Position numbers and translations under genes: made by a program
Shown here: positions 21,662-29,935 of the stretch, piece after piece
How positions within the stretch are numbered: position 1 is the stretch's first letter
How the letters are laid out: each line of letters opens with the position of its first letter
Notes under the pieces: generated by a model
Databases searched by the model: none
What the model was told of the DNA's origin: nothing
Seen by the model: the letters and a program-made list of their open reading frames with translations, nothing else
Source of the DNA: Prevotellaceae bacterium UBA2738
GTDB taxonomy: Bacteria > Bacteroidota > Bacteroidia > Bacteroidales > Bacteroidaceae
DNA length: 29,968 nt
NCBI GenBank assembly: GCA_002353585.1
Contig: DEJW01000020.1
Coordinates: 1-29,968 of the forward strand
Direction of reading: 5' to 3'

Positions 21662-23560
21662 TTATTTACCGAACCTCTTCTTACGAAGTTCGTCGCGCTG
21701 GCGCTGCAACTCCTGCTGTTGCTGTTGCATAGCCTGCAGACGAGCGGCAAAGCCTGACATCTTCTTAGGATTCTTCTTGTTCTCGGCGCGCTTAGCCTCG
21801 AGAATGGCAAGGAGTTTCTCGTCGTTGGTAGTCTTGCGGAGCACCCACATGATGAGGGCTGAGAAGAAGAGAGAAACGAAATAGTAGAAGTTAAGACCTG
21901 AAGAATAGTCATTGAACATGAAGAAGAACATCAGCGGCATGAGCATCATCATCCAGCGCATCATCTTCATCTGTTCAGCCTGAGCACCCATCATCTGGTC
22001 CTTCTGCTGCTGCATGGTGAACCAAGAGTAAAGCAGGTTGGCACCGCAGAAGAGGATACAGGTGAGAGAGATATGGTCGCCGATGAGCCACAGGTTATCC
22101 TGCCATGAGATGATAGGATCGTAGGTGGAGAGGTCGTCAATCCAAAGGAATGACTGACGGCGCAGCTGTATGGCATTAGGCACGAAGTTGAACATGGCAA
22201 TCCAGATAGGCATCTGGATGAGCATAGGCAGACAGCCGCTGAGCGGACTGACACCATACTCGGCATAGAGCTGCATCTGAGCCTGCTGTTTCTGCAGGGC
22301 ATCCTCTGGTTTGTCAAGATGCTTGGTAGCCTCCTCGAGTTTAGGACGGAGAACACGCATCTTAGCCGAAGACATGTAGCTCTTCTTAACCATAGGATAT
22401 GTGATAGCCTTGAGCAACAGGGTGATAAGTATCAGGATGATGCCCATAGGAATAGCCATAGAGCGGAGGAAGTCGAATACATAAAGCGTGAACCAACGGT
22501 TGATGTAACGGAACAAAGGCCAGCCGAGATATACTAAACGCTCCAACTGCAGATCCTTACCGAAAGTGCTCTCCTCTTCTACGCTCTGCAACAGACGGAA
22601 GTCGTTAGGCACAAAATAGAACTCCAATTCGGTAGGTGTGGCACCCTTAGGGTCGAAGTCGGTCTTGAGTTTTGCCTCATACTGCTTGAGGTAGCCAGTG
22701 CCCTTTTCCTGAGGGATGGAAGTCAGCTTGACATCTGTGCCGAAGCCTGTCTTAGCTATCATCACGGCAGAGAAGAACTGATTCTTGAATGCTACCCAGT
22801 CGATAGGCTCATCAACCGTCTCATCCTTCTTCTCGCTGGTCTCGTTGAGGTAATCCGTGCCACTCTCGTTGAAGTGGTAAGTGAGGGTGCTGTAGCGATT
22901 CTCGAAGGTGAAGCCCTTCTCCTGCTGCTTACAGAGATCCTGCCAGTTGATGTCTATGGTAGAGGCATTAGGCGAAAAGAGTCCAGCCATGCCATTGGCA
23001 ACAATAGAACAAGCGAGTTTGTAGTCCTTACTCAGAGCATACTTTATTACGATGCTCTTGCCGTCGCCAGCATCAGCTGTGAATGTGACAGTGTTGGCTG
23101 TTACGTCAGAAGGAGTAAAGGTAAGGTCCTCGGTAGAGATATTCTGTTCCTTGGCAACGAAGGTGAAGTTGAGCTTCTGGGTAGCCTTGTCGAAAAGGGT
23201 CACATCCTTATTGCCATCGTTATCCTCAAAGCCCTTGATGACTGCCTTCTGCACTGTGGCACCTCTGGACGACAGGGTCAGTTCGAGCTTATCGTTCTTC
23301 AAAACGATATTCTGCCCTGCACCAGTCATAGCATTATGAAACAGAGCCGTAGAATCCTCGGTAGCCTTTCGGGCTGCCTCTGCCTTCTTCTGTATCTCAG
23401 CTATCTTCTGTTGCTCTTCAGCCTTTTTCCTTACCACATTTTCTATTGAATCCTTTACACGCTGTGCCTCCATCTCTTCCTCAGAAGGCTGGTTGAACCA
23501 TGTAAAGCCAAATAGTACTATTGCAATGAGTACAAATCCTGTAATGGTGTTCTTATCCAA
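21662..23560 (-). CDS. yidC: Membrane protein insertase YidC
   Basis: YidC inserts and folds inner-membrane proteins, alone or with SecYEG. The protein has 632 residues. An N-terminal membrane segment (about 6-22) is followed by a large periplasmic domain (about 60-350). Then comes the conserved five-helix YidC/Oxa1 core, starting near LGWPLFRYINRWFTLYVFDFL and including AITYPMVKKSYMSSAKMR, SGCLPMLIQMPIWIAMFN and LNFYYFVSLFFSALIMW. The C-terminus is Gln- and Arg/Lys-rich (MQQQQQELQRQRDELRKKRFGK spans the last 22 residues), a basic tail suited to ribosome contact. A -7 box lies about 43 bp upstream. Confidence 0.97.
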   Translation of the reverse strand: MDKNTITGFVLIAIVLFGFTWFNQPSEEEMEAQRVKDSIENVVRKKAEEQQKIAEIQKKAEAARKATEDSTALFHNAMTGAGQNIVLKNDKLELTLSSRGATVQKAVIKGFEDNDGNKDVTLFDKATQKLNFTFVAKEQNISTEDLTFTPSDVTANTVTFTADAGDGKSIVIKYALSKDYKLACSIVANGMAGLFSPNASTIDINWQDLCKQQEKGFTFENRYSTLTYHFNESGTDYLNETSEKKDETVDEPIDWVAFKNQFFSAVMIAKTGFGTDVKLTSIPQEKGTGYLKQYEAKLKTDFDPKGATPTELEFYFVPNDFRLLQSVEEESTFGKDLQLERLVYLGWPLFRYINRWFTLYVFDFLRSMAIPMGIILILITLLLKAITYPMVKKSYMSSAKMRVLRPKLEEATKHLDKPEDALQKQQAQMQLYAEYGVSPLSGCLPMLIQMPIWIAMFNFVPNAIQLRRQSFLWIDDLSTYDPIISWQDNLWLIGDHISLTCILFCGANLLYSWFTMQQQKDQMMGAQAEQMKMMRWMMMLMPLMFFFMFNDYSSGLNFYYFVSLFFSALIMWVLRKTTNDEKLLAILEAKRAENKKNPKKMSGFAARLQAMQQQQQELQRQRDELRKKRFGK

Positions 23561-23602
23561 AATAATATCTGTTTATTTTAATTAGTAAGCAATTTTGAGT
23601 TG

Positions 23603-23610
23603 CAAAGTTA
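23603..23610 (-). promoter_or_regulatory. Promoter -7 box of yidC
   Basis: The minus strand reads TAACTTTG. It predicts a leader of about 35-40 nt to the ATG at 23560. A TTTG further upstream is only 12 bp away, too close for a normal -33 element. Confidence 0.6.
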
Positions 23611-23632
23611 CAAAAAATTATTCAAAAAGCAC

Positions 23633-23667
23633 AATTCTTATTTCATAATTCTTAAATCTTAATTCTT
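23633..23667. repeat. Degenerate AATTCTTA repeat in the yidC/DUF3078 divergent region
   Basis: Units AATTCTTA, AATTCTTA, AATCTT and AATTCTT occur within 35 bp, just before the DUF3078 -7 box. The style matches the AT-rich repeats at 4170-4199 and 21266-21298. Confidence 0.55.
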
Positions 23668-23672
23668 TTTTG

Positions 23673-23680
23673 TAACTTTG
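23673..23680 (+). promoter_or_regulatory. Promoter -7 box of the DUF3078 gene
   Basis: TAACTTTG lies 46 bp before the ATG at 23727, giving a leader of about 40 nt. The usual -33 position holds only the AT-rich repeat. Confidence 0.6.
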
Positions 23681-23726
23681 CGTGGAGAAATTTCAACCAT
23701 AGCACTTTTTACATATAACATTCCCT

Positions 23727-24854
23727 ATGCGCAATATAATACTTTTCTGGTGCTTTCTGTGTGTTAGTTTTTCTACGCTGAGTTATGCTCAGAGCACACT
23801 CTTTATGCCCCTGAAATATGACTCAAGAGTAACGAAACAGATGTTTCAGTTGGATGGAGACACCACATCGCTGAGCGACAGGGTGCTCATGAAAACATAT
23901 CTTAAACACCCTGAAGCGGTGACAAATCTGAAAGACAACAAGAATGTCGAGAAGATGAGGGAGGACGAAAACCTTACGCCTATAATAAATGGTCCTGCAA
24001 CGATACCTGCCATGGTCAACGTTCCAGAACCTGACGACAAGGTGGAGATGGTTATCACGAAACCAAACTTCTGGACTTTCTCGGGCGACTACAGTCTGCA
24101 GTTTATGCAAAACTACATATCGCCAAACTGGCATACGTCAGGAAACTCAAACTACTCCATGCTCGGGGCTGTCACCCTGCAATACAACTATAATAACAAG
24201 CAACGGATAAAGTGGGACAACAAACTGGAGATGAAACTCGGCATCCTCTCAACTGAAGCTGATACCATCAACAAATTCAAGACCACAGATGACCTCATAA
24301 GATATACCACCCAGCTGTCTCTGCAAGCATATAAAAAATGGTATTATGCTGCCCAACTTATAGCCAGCACACAGTTTACCAAGGGAAGGAAAAATAACGA
24401 CCCTAATATATATTCAGACTTCATGTCGCCATTCACCCTCAACCTGTCTCTCGGTATGAACTACGTAGTTGATATATGGAACAAGAAGCTTACAGGCAAC
24501 ATACTGCTTGCTCCTTTGTCTTATTATTACACGTACGTCGACAGACTTGCGCTTGCCACTCGCTTTGGTGTAGATGAAGGTAAGCATTCGCTTCACGATA
24601 TAGGTTCGCTTATCAACATAGGACTGGTATGGAAACCTGCTGACAACATCAAGTGGGAAACGCGTTTCTATACTTTCTCAAACTACTCGTATGCGCAATT
24701 GGAATGGGAAAACACCATCAATTTCCAATTCAACCGATACATCTCAACAAAATTGTCATTCTATCCTCGTTTTGACGACCATGAAGAGCGTACAACAGAT
24801 ACTTATTGGCAATTAAAAGAATTTCTTTCTATCGGTTTTGCTTACTCCATGTAA
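23727..24854 (+). CDS. DUF3078 protein, probable outer-membrane beta-barrel
   Basis: The protein has 375 residues with a signal peptide (MRNIILFWCFLCVSFSTLSYAQ). After a ~90-residue periplasmic stretch it shows alternating polar/hydrophobic strands rich in Tyr, Trp and Asn, from NFWTFSGDYSLQFMQNYISP to a C-terminal LSIGFAYSM. This is the usual pattern of outer-membrane barrels, and the sequence matches DUF3078, a Bacteroidetes family of unknown function. It has its own promoter and is divergent from yidC. The next gene starts 10 bp after its stop, so they probably share a transcript. Confidence 0.85.
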   Translation: MRNIILFWCFLCVSFSTLSYAQSTLFMPLKYDSRVTKQMFQLDGDTTSLSDRVLMKTYLKHPEAVTNLKDNKNVEKMREDENLTPIINGPATIPAMVNVPEPDDKVEMVITKPNFWTFSGDYSLQFMQNYISPNWHTSGNSNYSMLGAVTLQYNYNNKQRIKWDNKLEMKLGILSTEADTINKFKTTDDLIRYTTQLSLQAYKKWYYAAQLIASTQFTKGRKNNDPNIYSDFMSPFTLNLSLGMNYVVDIWNKKLTGNILLAPLSYYYTYVDRLALATRFGVDEGKHSLHDIGSLINIGLVWKPADNIKWETRFYTFSNYSYAQLEWENTINFQFNRYISTKLSFYPRFDDHEERTTDTYWQLKEFLSIGFAYSM

Positions 24855-24864
24855 CACCTGACTT

Positions 24865-26652
24865 ATGGATCAACTGTCTCTTGCCTGGCACATAATATCA
24901 AATACCGACACCCACCTTTTTCTAACAGGAAAGGCTGGGACGGGCAAGACAACCTTCCTGAGACAGTTAAAGGAAAAGTTGCCGAAGAGAATGGTAGTAT
25001 TGGCCCCTACAGGAATAGCAGCCATCAATGCTCACGGCACTACGATACACTCTTTTTTTCAGTTTGGTTTCGGACCACAACTGCCTGATGCTAAGCGCTC
25101 AAGCAAATACAAGTTTCGCAAACAAAAGATACAACTCATTCGTTCACTCGACCTTGTTGTTATTGACGAGATAAGTATGGTGAGGGCTGATATACTGGAT
25201 GCTATTGATGCTACACTGAGGCAGTATCGTGACCGCACTCGCCCATTTGGTGGAGTACAGATGTTGCTGATAGGAGATATGCAGCAACTGGCACCAGTAG
25301 CACGTGATGAGGAATGGCAACTGCTTCAGCCATACTATGACACACCTTATTTCTTCTCCAGCCATGCCTTAGAGTCATCAGACTTCGTTACGGTAGAGCT
25401 GCAACACGTTTACAGACAGTCTGACCCTCTATTCCTGGACATTTTAAACAAAGTGCGCACAAACTCCATTGATGAAGCTTCGCTTAACATTCTCAATGGA
25501 CGATACGATCCTACATTCGTGCCTCCCAAAAAGAGCGGATATATAAGACTATGCACTCATAACCGCCAGGCTGATGCCATAAACCGTAAGGAACTGGCTG
25601 CACTCACTACACCGTCGATTACGTTTGAGGCTGAAATAGAAGGGGATTTTCCAGAACTCTCCTACCCTACGGAAGAATCTCTCGAACTCAAGATCGGAGC
25701 CCAGGTAATGTTCGTAAAGAATGATTCGTCGATGGCTAAAGAATACTATAATGGTATGATTGGAGAAGTGACGGCATTTGATTCCGAAGGGCAGATACAC
25801 GTGCGTTGCACCGATAATAACAAGATAATCAAGGTGGGCAGAGAAAAATGGGAGAACACCCACTACATACTTGATAACGACACAAAGGAGATATTTGAGG
25901 AAATTGCCGGCACATTTGAACAATACCCATTAAAAACCGCATGGGCTATCACGGTGCACAAGAGCCAGGGACTCACCTTTGACCGTGCCATAATAGATGT
26001 GCAGCACTCCTTTGCGCATGGTCAGACTTACGTAGCCCTCTCCCGTTGTAAGAGTCTCAATGGTATGGTGCTGAGCAACCCTATACCTCGTCACGCTATA
26101 ATAAATGATGTAAAAGTGGAACAGTTCACTAACGATCCACGCCACAGCGAACCTGACGAAGCACATTTGTCATTGATGGAGCAGCAGTATCTCATTCGTA
26201 CTCTTGACGACCTTTTCTCTATGCTCCCATTACGTCAGGGCATAAACGATATGGTACGCTTCCTGCGTGAGTATTTCTATTCTCAGATGCCTAAGACATA
26301 TAGTAAGTGGGTGGAATCTGGCGAACAACTAAAACCTCTCGAGGAAGTTTCTATACGTTTTCATAACCAATATGTTTCTATCATCATGCGTGGAGACGAC
26401 ACACTGTTACAGGAACGATTACAGAAAGGCGCAGCATATTTTGAAGAGCAGTTGCTCTTCATACGCATATTACTGAAAAACACCTTATTAAATAGCGACA
26501 GTAAAGCAATACGCAAGCGTAGGGATGAAATCCTCAGTAGCATCAATGCAAGCTACAAACTGAAATTTCAATTGCTGCATTATGTTGCACAAAACGGATT
26601 CCTACTGCAAGACTATCTCAAGACAAAAGCACGCCTGAGTATCAGTATGTAA
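24865..26652 (+). CDS. Pif1/RecD-like superfamily 1 DNA helicase with extra C-terminal region
   Basis: This 595-residue ATP-dependent helicase has Walker A GKAGTGKTT (22-30), APTGIAA, a TIHSFF motif, Walker B VIDEISM (99-105) and GDMQQLAP (137-144). The second half of the core is AITVHKSQGLTF and YVALSRCKSLNG. This is the Pif1 layout (5'-3' unwinding, active on G-quadruplexes and stalled forks in studied members). The last ~150 residues (from about 440, DLFSMLPLRQGINDMVRF) are helical and not part of the core; I do not recognise them. The stop codon lies in an inverted repeat shared with the convergent nhaC gene. Confidence 0.9.
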   Translation: MDQLSLAWHIISNTDTHLFLTGKAGTGKTTFLRQLKEKLPKRMVVLAPTGIAAINAHGTTIHSFFQFGFGPQLPDAKRSSKYKFRKQKIQLIRSLDLVVIDEISMVRADILDAIDATLRQYRDRTRPFGGVQMLLIGDMQQLAPVARDEEWQLLQPYYDTPYFFSSHALESSDFVTVELQHVYRQSDPLFLDILNKVRTNSIDEASLNILNGRYDPTFVPPKKSGYIRLCTHNRQADAINRKELAALTTPSITFEAEIEGDFPELSYPTEESLELKIGAQVMFVKNDSSMAKEYYNGMIGEVTAFDSEGQIHVRCTDNNKIIKVGREKWENTHYILDNDTKEIFEEIAGTFEQYPLKTAWAITVHKSQGLTFDRAIIDVQHSFAHGQTYVALSRCKSLNGMVLSNPIPRHAIINDVKVEQFTNDPRHSEPDEAHLSLMEQQYLIRTLDDLFSMLPLRQGINDMVRFLREYFYSQMPKTYSKWVESGEQLKPLEEVSIRFHNQYVSIIMRGDDTLLQERLQKGAAYFEEQLLFIRILLKNTLLNSDSKAIRKRRDEILSSINASYKLKFQLLHYVAQNGFLLQDYLKTKARLSISM

Positions 26653-26666
26653 ACCGACTGGTTTAC
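26649..26666. terminator. Hairpin spanning both stop codons of the convergent helicase and nhaC genes
   Basis: GTAAACC-GACT-GGTTTAC is a perfect 7-bp inverted repeat. It contains the helicase TAA (26650-26652) and, on the other strand, the nhaC TAA (26663-26665). It lacks a strong T-tract. It could serve as a compact end for both transcripts or may simply be a dyad. Confidence 0.45.
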
Positions 26667-28141
26667 TCGTTAGTTTTGGGGGAATTATCACTTTCTGTCT
26701 CTTTAGGTTTTGGAGTTGGCACGAAGCCGAGAGCTGCCACTATGCATGACATGAACGGACTTATGATATTAAAGAAACAGAACGGCAGATAAACTATTGT
26801 AGGAATACCTAAAACAGTACTTTGCGTCATACCACAAGCTGTCCAAGGCACCAGAACGGATGTGACTGTTGCGCTATCTTCGGTACTTCGGCTTAGTAAC
26901 TCAGGACGATAGCCACGCTCCTCATACTCTTTACGGAAAATGGATGCATTCATTATTATGGAAAGGAACTGGTCGCCCATTATAAGATTAAGGAACACAC
27001 CTGAACCAACGGTTGCACAGACAAGGCTGGTGGTACTACGAATAGCATGTAGCAAGAGATGAGTAATGCTGGTAAGCATCTGGCTTGCCACCATACAGGC
27101 ACCGAAACACATAGCACAAAGTATGAGCCACACGGTATTGAGCATACCAGCCATACCGCGAGTGGATACGAGTTCGTTGATAGCTTCTACCCCAGTGTCC
27201 ACCGCCGTACTTGTGTAGCAGGTGATGAATATTCCCTTGAATACAGCCATGCCAGTAACTTCTGCACTACCTGCTATACCTGCCAACACTTGAGGCTGGA
27301 GAACTACGGCACAAATACACGCTGAGAACGATGATAGTATCAGCGTAATGAGCGAAGGCACCTTCTTGTATATCAGGAAACCAGTAAATACTGGTACAAG
27401 CATTGTCCATAGAGAAACATTGAACGTGCTTGAAAGAGTCGTAGTATATTGATTAACTTCAGCCATAGCACCGCCAAACTTGAGTCCCATGAAGAGATAC
27501 AGAAGCAGAGTAATTGTGATACTCGGCACCGTAGTGTACATCATATAGCGAATATGACTGAACAAATCGGCACGGGCCATAGATGATGCTAGCACTGTAG
27601 TATCAGACATTGGGGACATTTTATCGCCGAAATAAGCACCAGAGATTATCGCACCAGCAGTAAATGGAGCAGGTATGCTCAAGGCATCACCTATGCCGAG
27701 CAAAGCTATACCTATAGTTGCAATAGTTGTCCACGACGTACCCGTCATCACAGATATTATAGATGAGATAATGCAGGCACATGGCAGGAATAGTGATGGT
27801 GTCATAATCTGCACACCGTAGTAAATCAAGGTCGGCACTACCCCGCTAATCATCCATGTACTTGACATAATACCGATGAGCAACAGTATCAATATCGAAA
27901 CAGACGACTCGCCAATAGTAACATTTATTGTTGCGCCGAAATCATCCCAATGCACTTTGTATATCAACATTGACAGGCCTATGCAGATAGAAGATGCTGC
28001 TATAAGTGCTATCTGGCTGGCACCGCTAAGGGCATCATCAGGAAACATTACCAGCACACACGCTATCATTGCTATAAGTGAAATGATAGGTATTGCTGAA
28101 ATCAGCGGATGTGGGAGCCTTCGGTCTTTTTCGTCTTTCAT
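26663..28141 (-). CDS. nhaC: NhaC-family Na+/H+ antiporter
   Basis: This 492-residue inner-membrane protein has about 11-12 hydrophobic segments. The motif GAYFGDKMSPMSDTT (about 168-182) is the NhaC-type signature near the ion path. GTSWTTIATIGIALLGIG and a mirrored late segment (GMTQSTVLGIPTIVYLPF) fit the ion-transporter fold. The family exchanges Na+ for H+, although some members swap malate/lactate or other organic anions, so the substrate is not certain. The start region (MKDEKDRRLPHP) is a short cytoplasmic tail. No -7 box lies in the 42 bp upstream, so it is probably transcribed with the LolA-like gene. Confidence 0.88.
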   Translation of the reverse strand: MKDEKDRRLPHPLISAIPIISLIAMIACVLVMFPDDALSGASQIALIAASSICIGLSMLIYKVHWDDFGATINVTIGESSVSILILLLIGIMSSTWMISGVVPTLIYYGVQIMTPSLFLPCACIISSIISVMTGTSWTTIATIGIALLGIGDALSIPAPFTAGAIISGAYFGDKMSPMSDTTVLASSMARADLFSHIRYMMYTTVPSITITLLLYLFMGLKFGGAMAEVNQYTTTLSSTFNVSLWTMLVPVFTGFLIYKKVPSLITLILSSFSACICAVVLQPQVLAGIAGSAEVTGMAVFKGIFITCYTSTAVDTGVEAINELVSTRGMAGMLNTVWLILCAMCFGACMVASQMLTSITHLLLHAIRSTTSLVCATVGSGVFLNLIMGDQFLSIIMNASIFRKEYEERGYRPELLSRSTEDSATVTSVLVPWTACGMTQSTVLGIPTIVYLPFCFFNIISPFMSCIVAALGFVPTPKPKETESDNSPKTNE

Positions 28142-28183
28142 TTTTTAGATAATTATGCGTTTTTTATTGGATAATAGTTGTTT

Positions 28184-28807
28184 TTAATCGTCCTTTCGTT
28201 TATCAACAAACTTGTAGCCACTATATTTGCTACGAGGGAATACAAAAATATCGTCGCTCAGATTACCCGACTTGAAGTTTGTAATATAAATCTTTGCCCA
28301 AAGGAAGGCTACTTTAATTCGAACAAACTTAGGGTCACGAGTTTGGCGATCGAGTGTTACACGTGCTTCTTTCACGCCGTCAACACCCTTCTTTGCCTTT
28401 ACCGTTATGATGTATCCTTCAGGGTCGTTGGCTATACTGTAAGTATAATTGTCAGGCTCAAACTTAAACTTCTCTTCGTATTTGTCTTTCTTCTTTGATT
28501 TGGCATAATTTATTTCAACAATCTTACGCTTTTCCTTTGTAACATAAGACGTTACACCATCATTCCAACCATTACTGTTCTTTGACAGAAACTTACTTTT
28601 TTTACCTTTATACCATATTGTTCCCTCTGTCTTATACAGGTTAGCTATATTTACTTTATAGTGCAATGAGGCACCATGCTCCCCAAACACACGATTATAG
28701 GCAGTCATAAACATATGGCGAGCCTGCTGGGCATTAGGAGTTTCTTGTGCATTTACGTTACACAAAGAAAGAAAGGTTAGAAAGAGTATTGTTATTCGTC
28801 GTATCAT
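28184..28807 (-). CDS. LolA-like periplasmic lipoprotein chaperone
   Basis: The protein has 207 residues with a signal peptide MIRRITILFLTFLSLCNVNA. The mature part is beta-rich: YKVNIANLYKTEGTIWYKGKKSKF, YTYSIANDPEGYIITVKAKK, then FVRIKVAFLWAKIYITNF. It resembles the Bacteroidetes LolA-like family of putative outer-membrane lipoprotein carriers, which form a half-open barrel around the lipid tails. It is unlike LolA of enterobacteria at sequence level, so the role is inferred. The start is the ATG at 28805-28807; a GTG one codon upstream is less likely. A -7 box stands 23 bp upstream. Confidence 0.78.
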   Translation of the reverse strand: MIRRITILFLTFLSLCNVNAQETPNAQQARHMFMTAYNRVFGEHGASLHYKVNIANLYKTEGTIWYKGKKSKFLSKNSNGWNDGVTSYVTKEKRKIVEINYAKSKKKDKYEEKFKFEPDNYTYSIANDPEGYIITVKAKKGVDGVKEARVTLDRQTRDPKFVRIKVAFLWAKIYITNFKSGNLSDDIFVFPRSKYSGYKFVDKRKDD

Positions 28808-28829
28808 CACGTATATTTAATTCGAGTCA

Positions 28830-28837
28830 CAAAGTTA
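28830..28837 (-). promoter_or_regulatory. Promoter -7 box of the LolA-like gene
   Basis: The minus strand reads TAACTTTG. It lies between the azlD stop (28877) and the ATG at 28807, separating azlCD from the downstream LolA-like/nhaC unit, with a leader of about 16-20 nt. Confidence 0.6.
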
Positions 28838-28876
28838 CTAATTTTTTCCGTATTTTCAGTATCTTTTCTACAAATT

Positions 28877-29191
28877 TTATATAGCACTGATATATTCTGC
28901 AATATAAACAATTACACAGCAAAGAACTGCTACAGGAAACAGGCCCATACCAAACCATGCTGCTATTATTCCCGTAAATAAAGCAATCACACCTATTATC
29001 GGACTTGTAGTAATTTCCGTCATTGCGGGAAAAGTCATTACTGCAAGCGTTACGTAAGGTACATAGTATAAGAAACTACGCACAAACACGTTCTTGAATC
29101 GTCCACTAATCAGTGTCATCGGCAACAACCTTATAATGTTGATAGTTATTACCGCCAACAATATGTATATTATAACACTATTCTTTTCCAT
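28877..29191 (-). CDS. azlD: AzlD-family branched-chain amino-acid exporter small subunit
   Basis: This 104-residue protein has four hydrophobic segments. IRLLPMTLISGRF and FLYYVPYVTLAVMTFP match the AzlD family pattern (RxLP early, YVPxxxLxxMxFP later). AzlD is the small partner of AzlC in exporters of branched-chain amino acids or analogues such as 4-azaleucine. The start codon overlaps the end of azlC by 14 bp, so translation is probably coupled. Confidence 0.9.
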   Translation of the reverse strand: MEKNSVIIYILLAVITINIIRLLPMTLISGRFKNVFVRSFLYYVPYVTLAVMTFPAMTEITTSPIIGVIALFTGIIAAWFGMGLFPVAVLCCVIVYIAEYISAI

Positions 29192-29885
29192 ACATATCTT
29201 CTTTTACAGGAAACAACCATGCCATAACCGATGAAATAAGTAATGTTAAAATGATGATTCGAATGCCTGGACTATCCTTAAGAACCGGAATAATAGAGAA
29301 AAGTCCACTTAATACAAAACTCACTATAATAGCATATAATACCCTACGATCTTTTTTTGCTTGAGGCACTATAATAGCAATAAACATACCATATAGCGAC
29401 ATACTTAGGGCTGCAACTATATCGTATGGCAAAATCTCACCTGCCACTATACCTATAGCACAACCTGATGCCCAAAAGATTGTAGATATCAAAGCTGCTC
29501 CATAAGTGTAGGCAGGAGGGGCAAAGCCCTTATGTCCAATGGAAATGCCGAAAATCTCGTCCGTTATGCATACTGACATCATAACACGATGAAACAGAGA
29601 TGTGTCTGGAGCGATTTTTTGCGATAAAGCAGCACTCATGAGTAAATATCTTAAATTTATGATAACACTCATAAGTACCAGTTCTACATAAGCAGCATTA
29701 GCAGCTATAAGGGTATACACTCCGTATTCACCAGCCGAAGCACGCGTGAAGAAACTTGACATAAAACCCTCTAAGGCTGTCAGCCCTGCACCTTTAGCTA
29801 TAATACCTATTGAAAAGGAAACAGCAAAATATCCCAAAGCTATAGGAATACCATCATGCAATCCCTCTTTAAAATCCCTACTCAT
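29178..29885 (-). CDS. azlC: AzlC-family branched-chain amino-acid exporter large subunit
   Basis: This 235-residue inner-membrane protein starts MSRDFKEGLHDGIPIALGYF and has about seven or eight hydrophobic segments. FAVSFSIGIIAKGAGLTALEGFMSSFF and NLRYLLMSAALS match AzlC. With AzlD it should export branched-chain amino acids; export of other amino acids is known in the wider family. One 60-base line inside it counts 37% GC, well below the tamB region. A terminator-like hairpin (29902-29935) lies just before the gene. Confidence 0.9.
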   Translation of the reverse strand: MSRDFKEGLHDGIPIALGYFAVSFSIGIIAKGAGLTALEGFMSSFFTRASAGEYGVYTLIAANAAYVELVLMSVIINLRYLLMSAALSQKIAPDTSLFHRVMMSVCITDEIFGISIGHKGFAPPAYTYGAALISTIFWASGCAIGIVAGEILPYDIVAALSMSLYGMFIAIIVPQAKKDRRVLYAIIVSFVLSGLFSIIPVLKDSPGIRIIILTLLISSVMAWLFPVKEDMYGKE

Positions 29886-29901
29886 AGAACATTATATAAA
29901 T

Positions 29902-29935
29902 AAAAAAGCAGCAAGTCTTGTGTTGACATGCTGCT
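29902..29935 (-). terminator. Intrinsic terminator (or attenuator) just upstream of azlC
   Basis: On the minus strand AGCAGCA-T-GTC, a 7-nt loop, GAC-T-TGCTGCT is followed by a six-base T run. The main stem is 7 bp, with a mismatch and 3 more pairs inside. It probably ends a gene beyond the right edge. It stands only 16 bp from the azlC start and no -7 box is seen between them, so it might instead be a leader hairpin controlling azlC. Confidence 0.7.

Noticed and set aside
28400..28420. Fifth copy of the 19-bp palindrome inside the LolA-like gene (ACCGTTATGATG)
   Set aside because: Only the left arm matches; the right arm ATAACGGT is missing, so this is likely chance.
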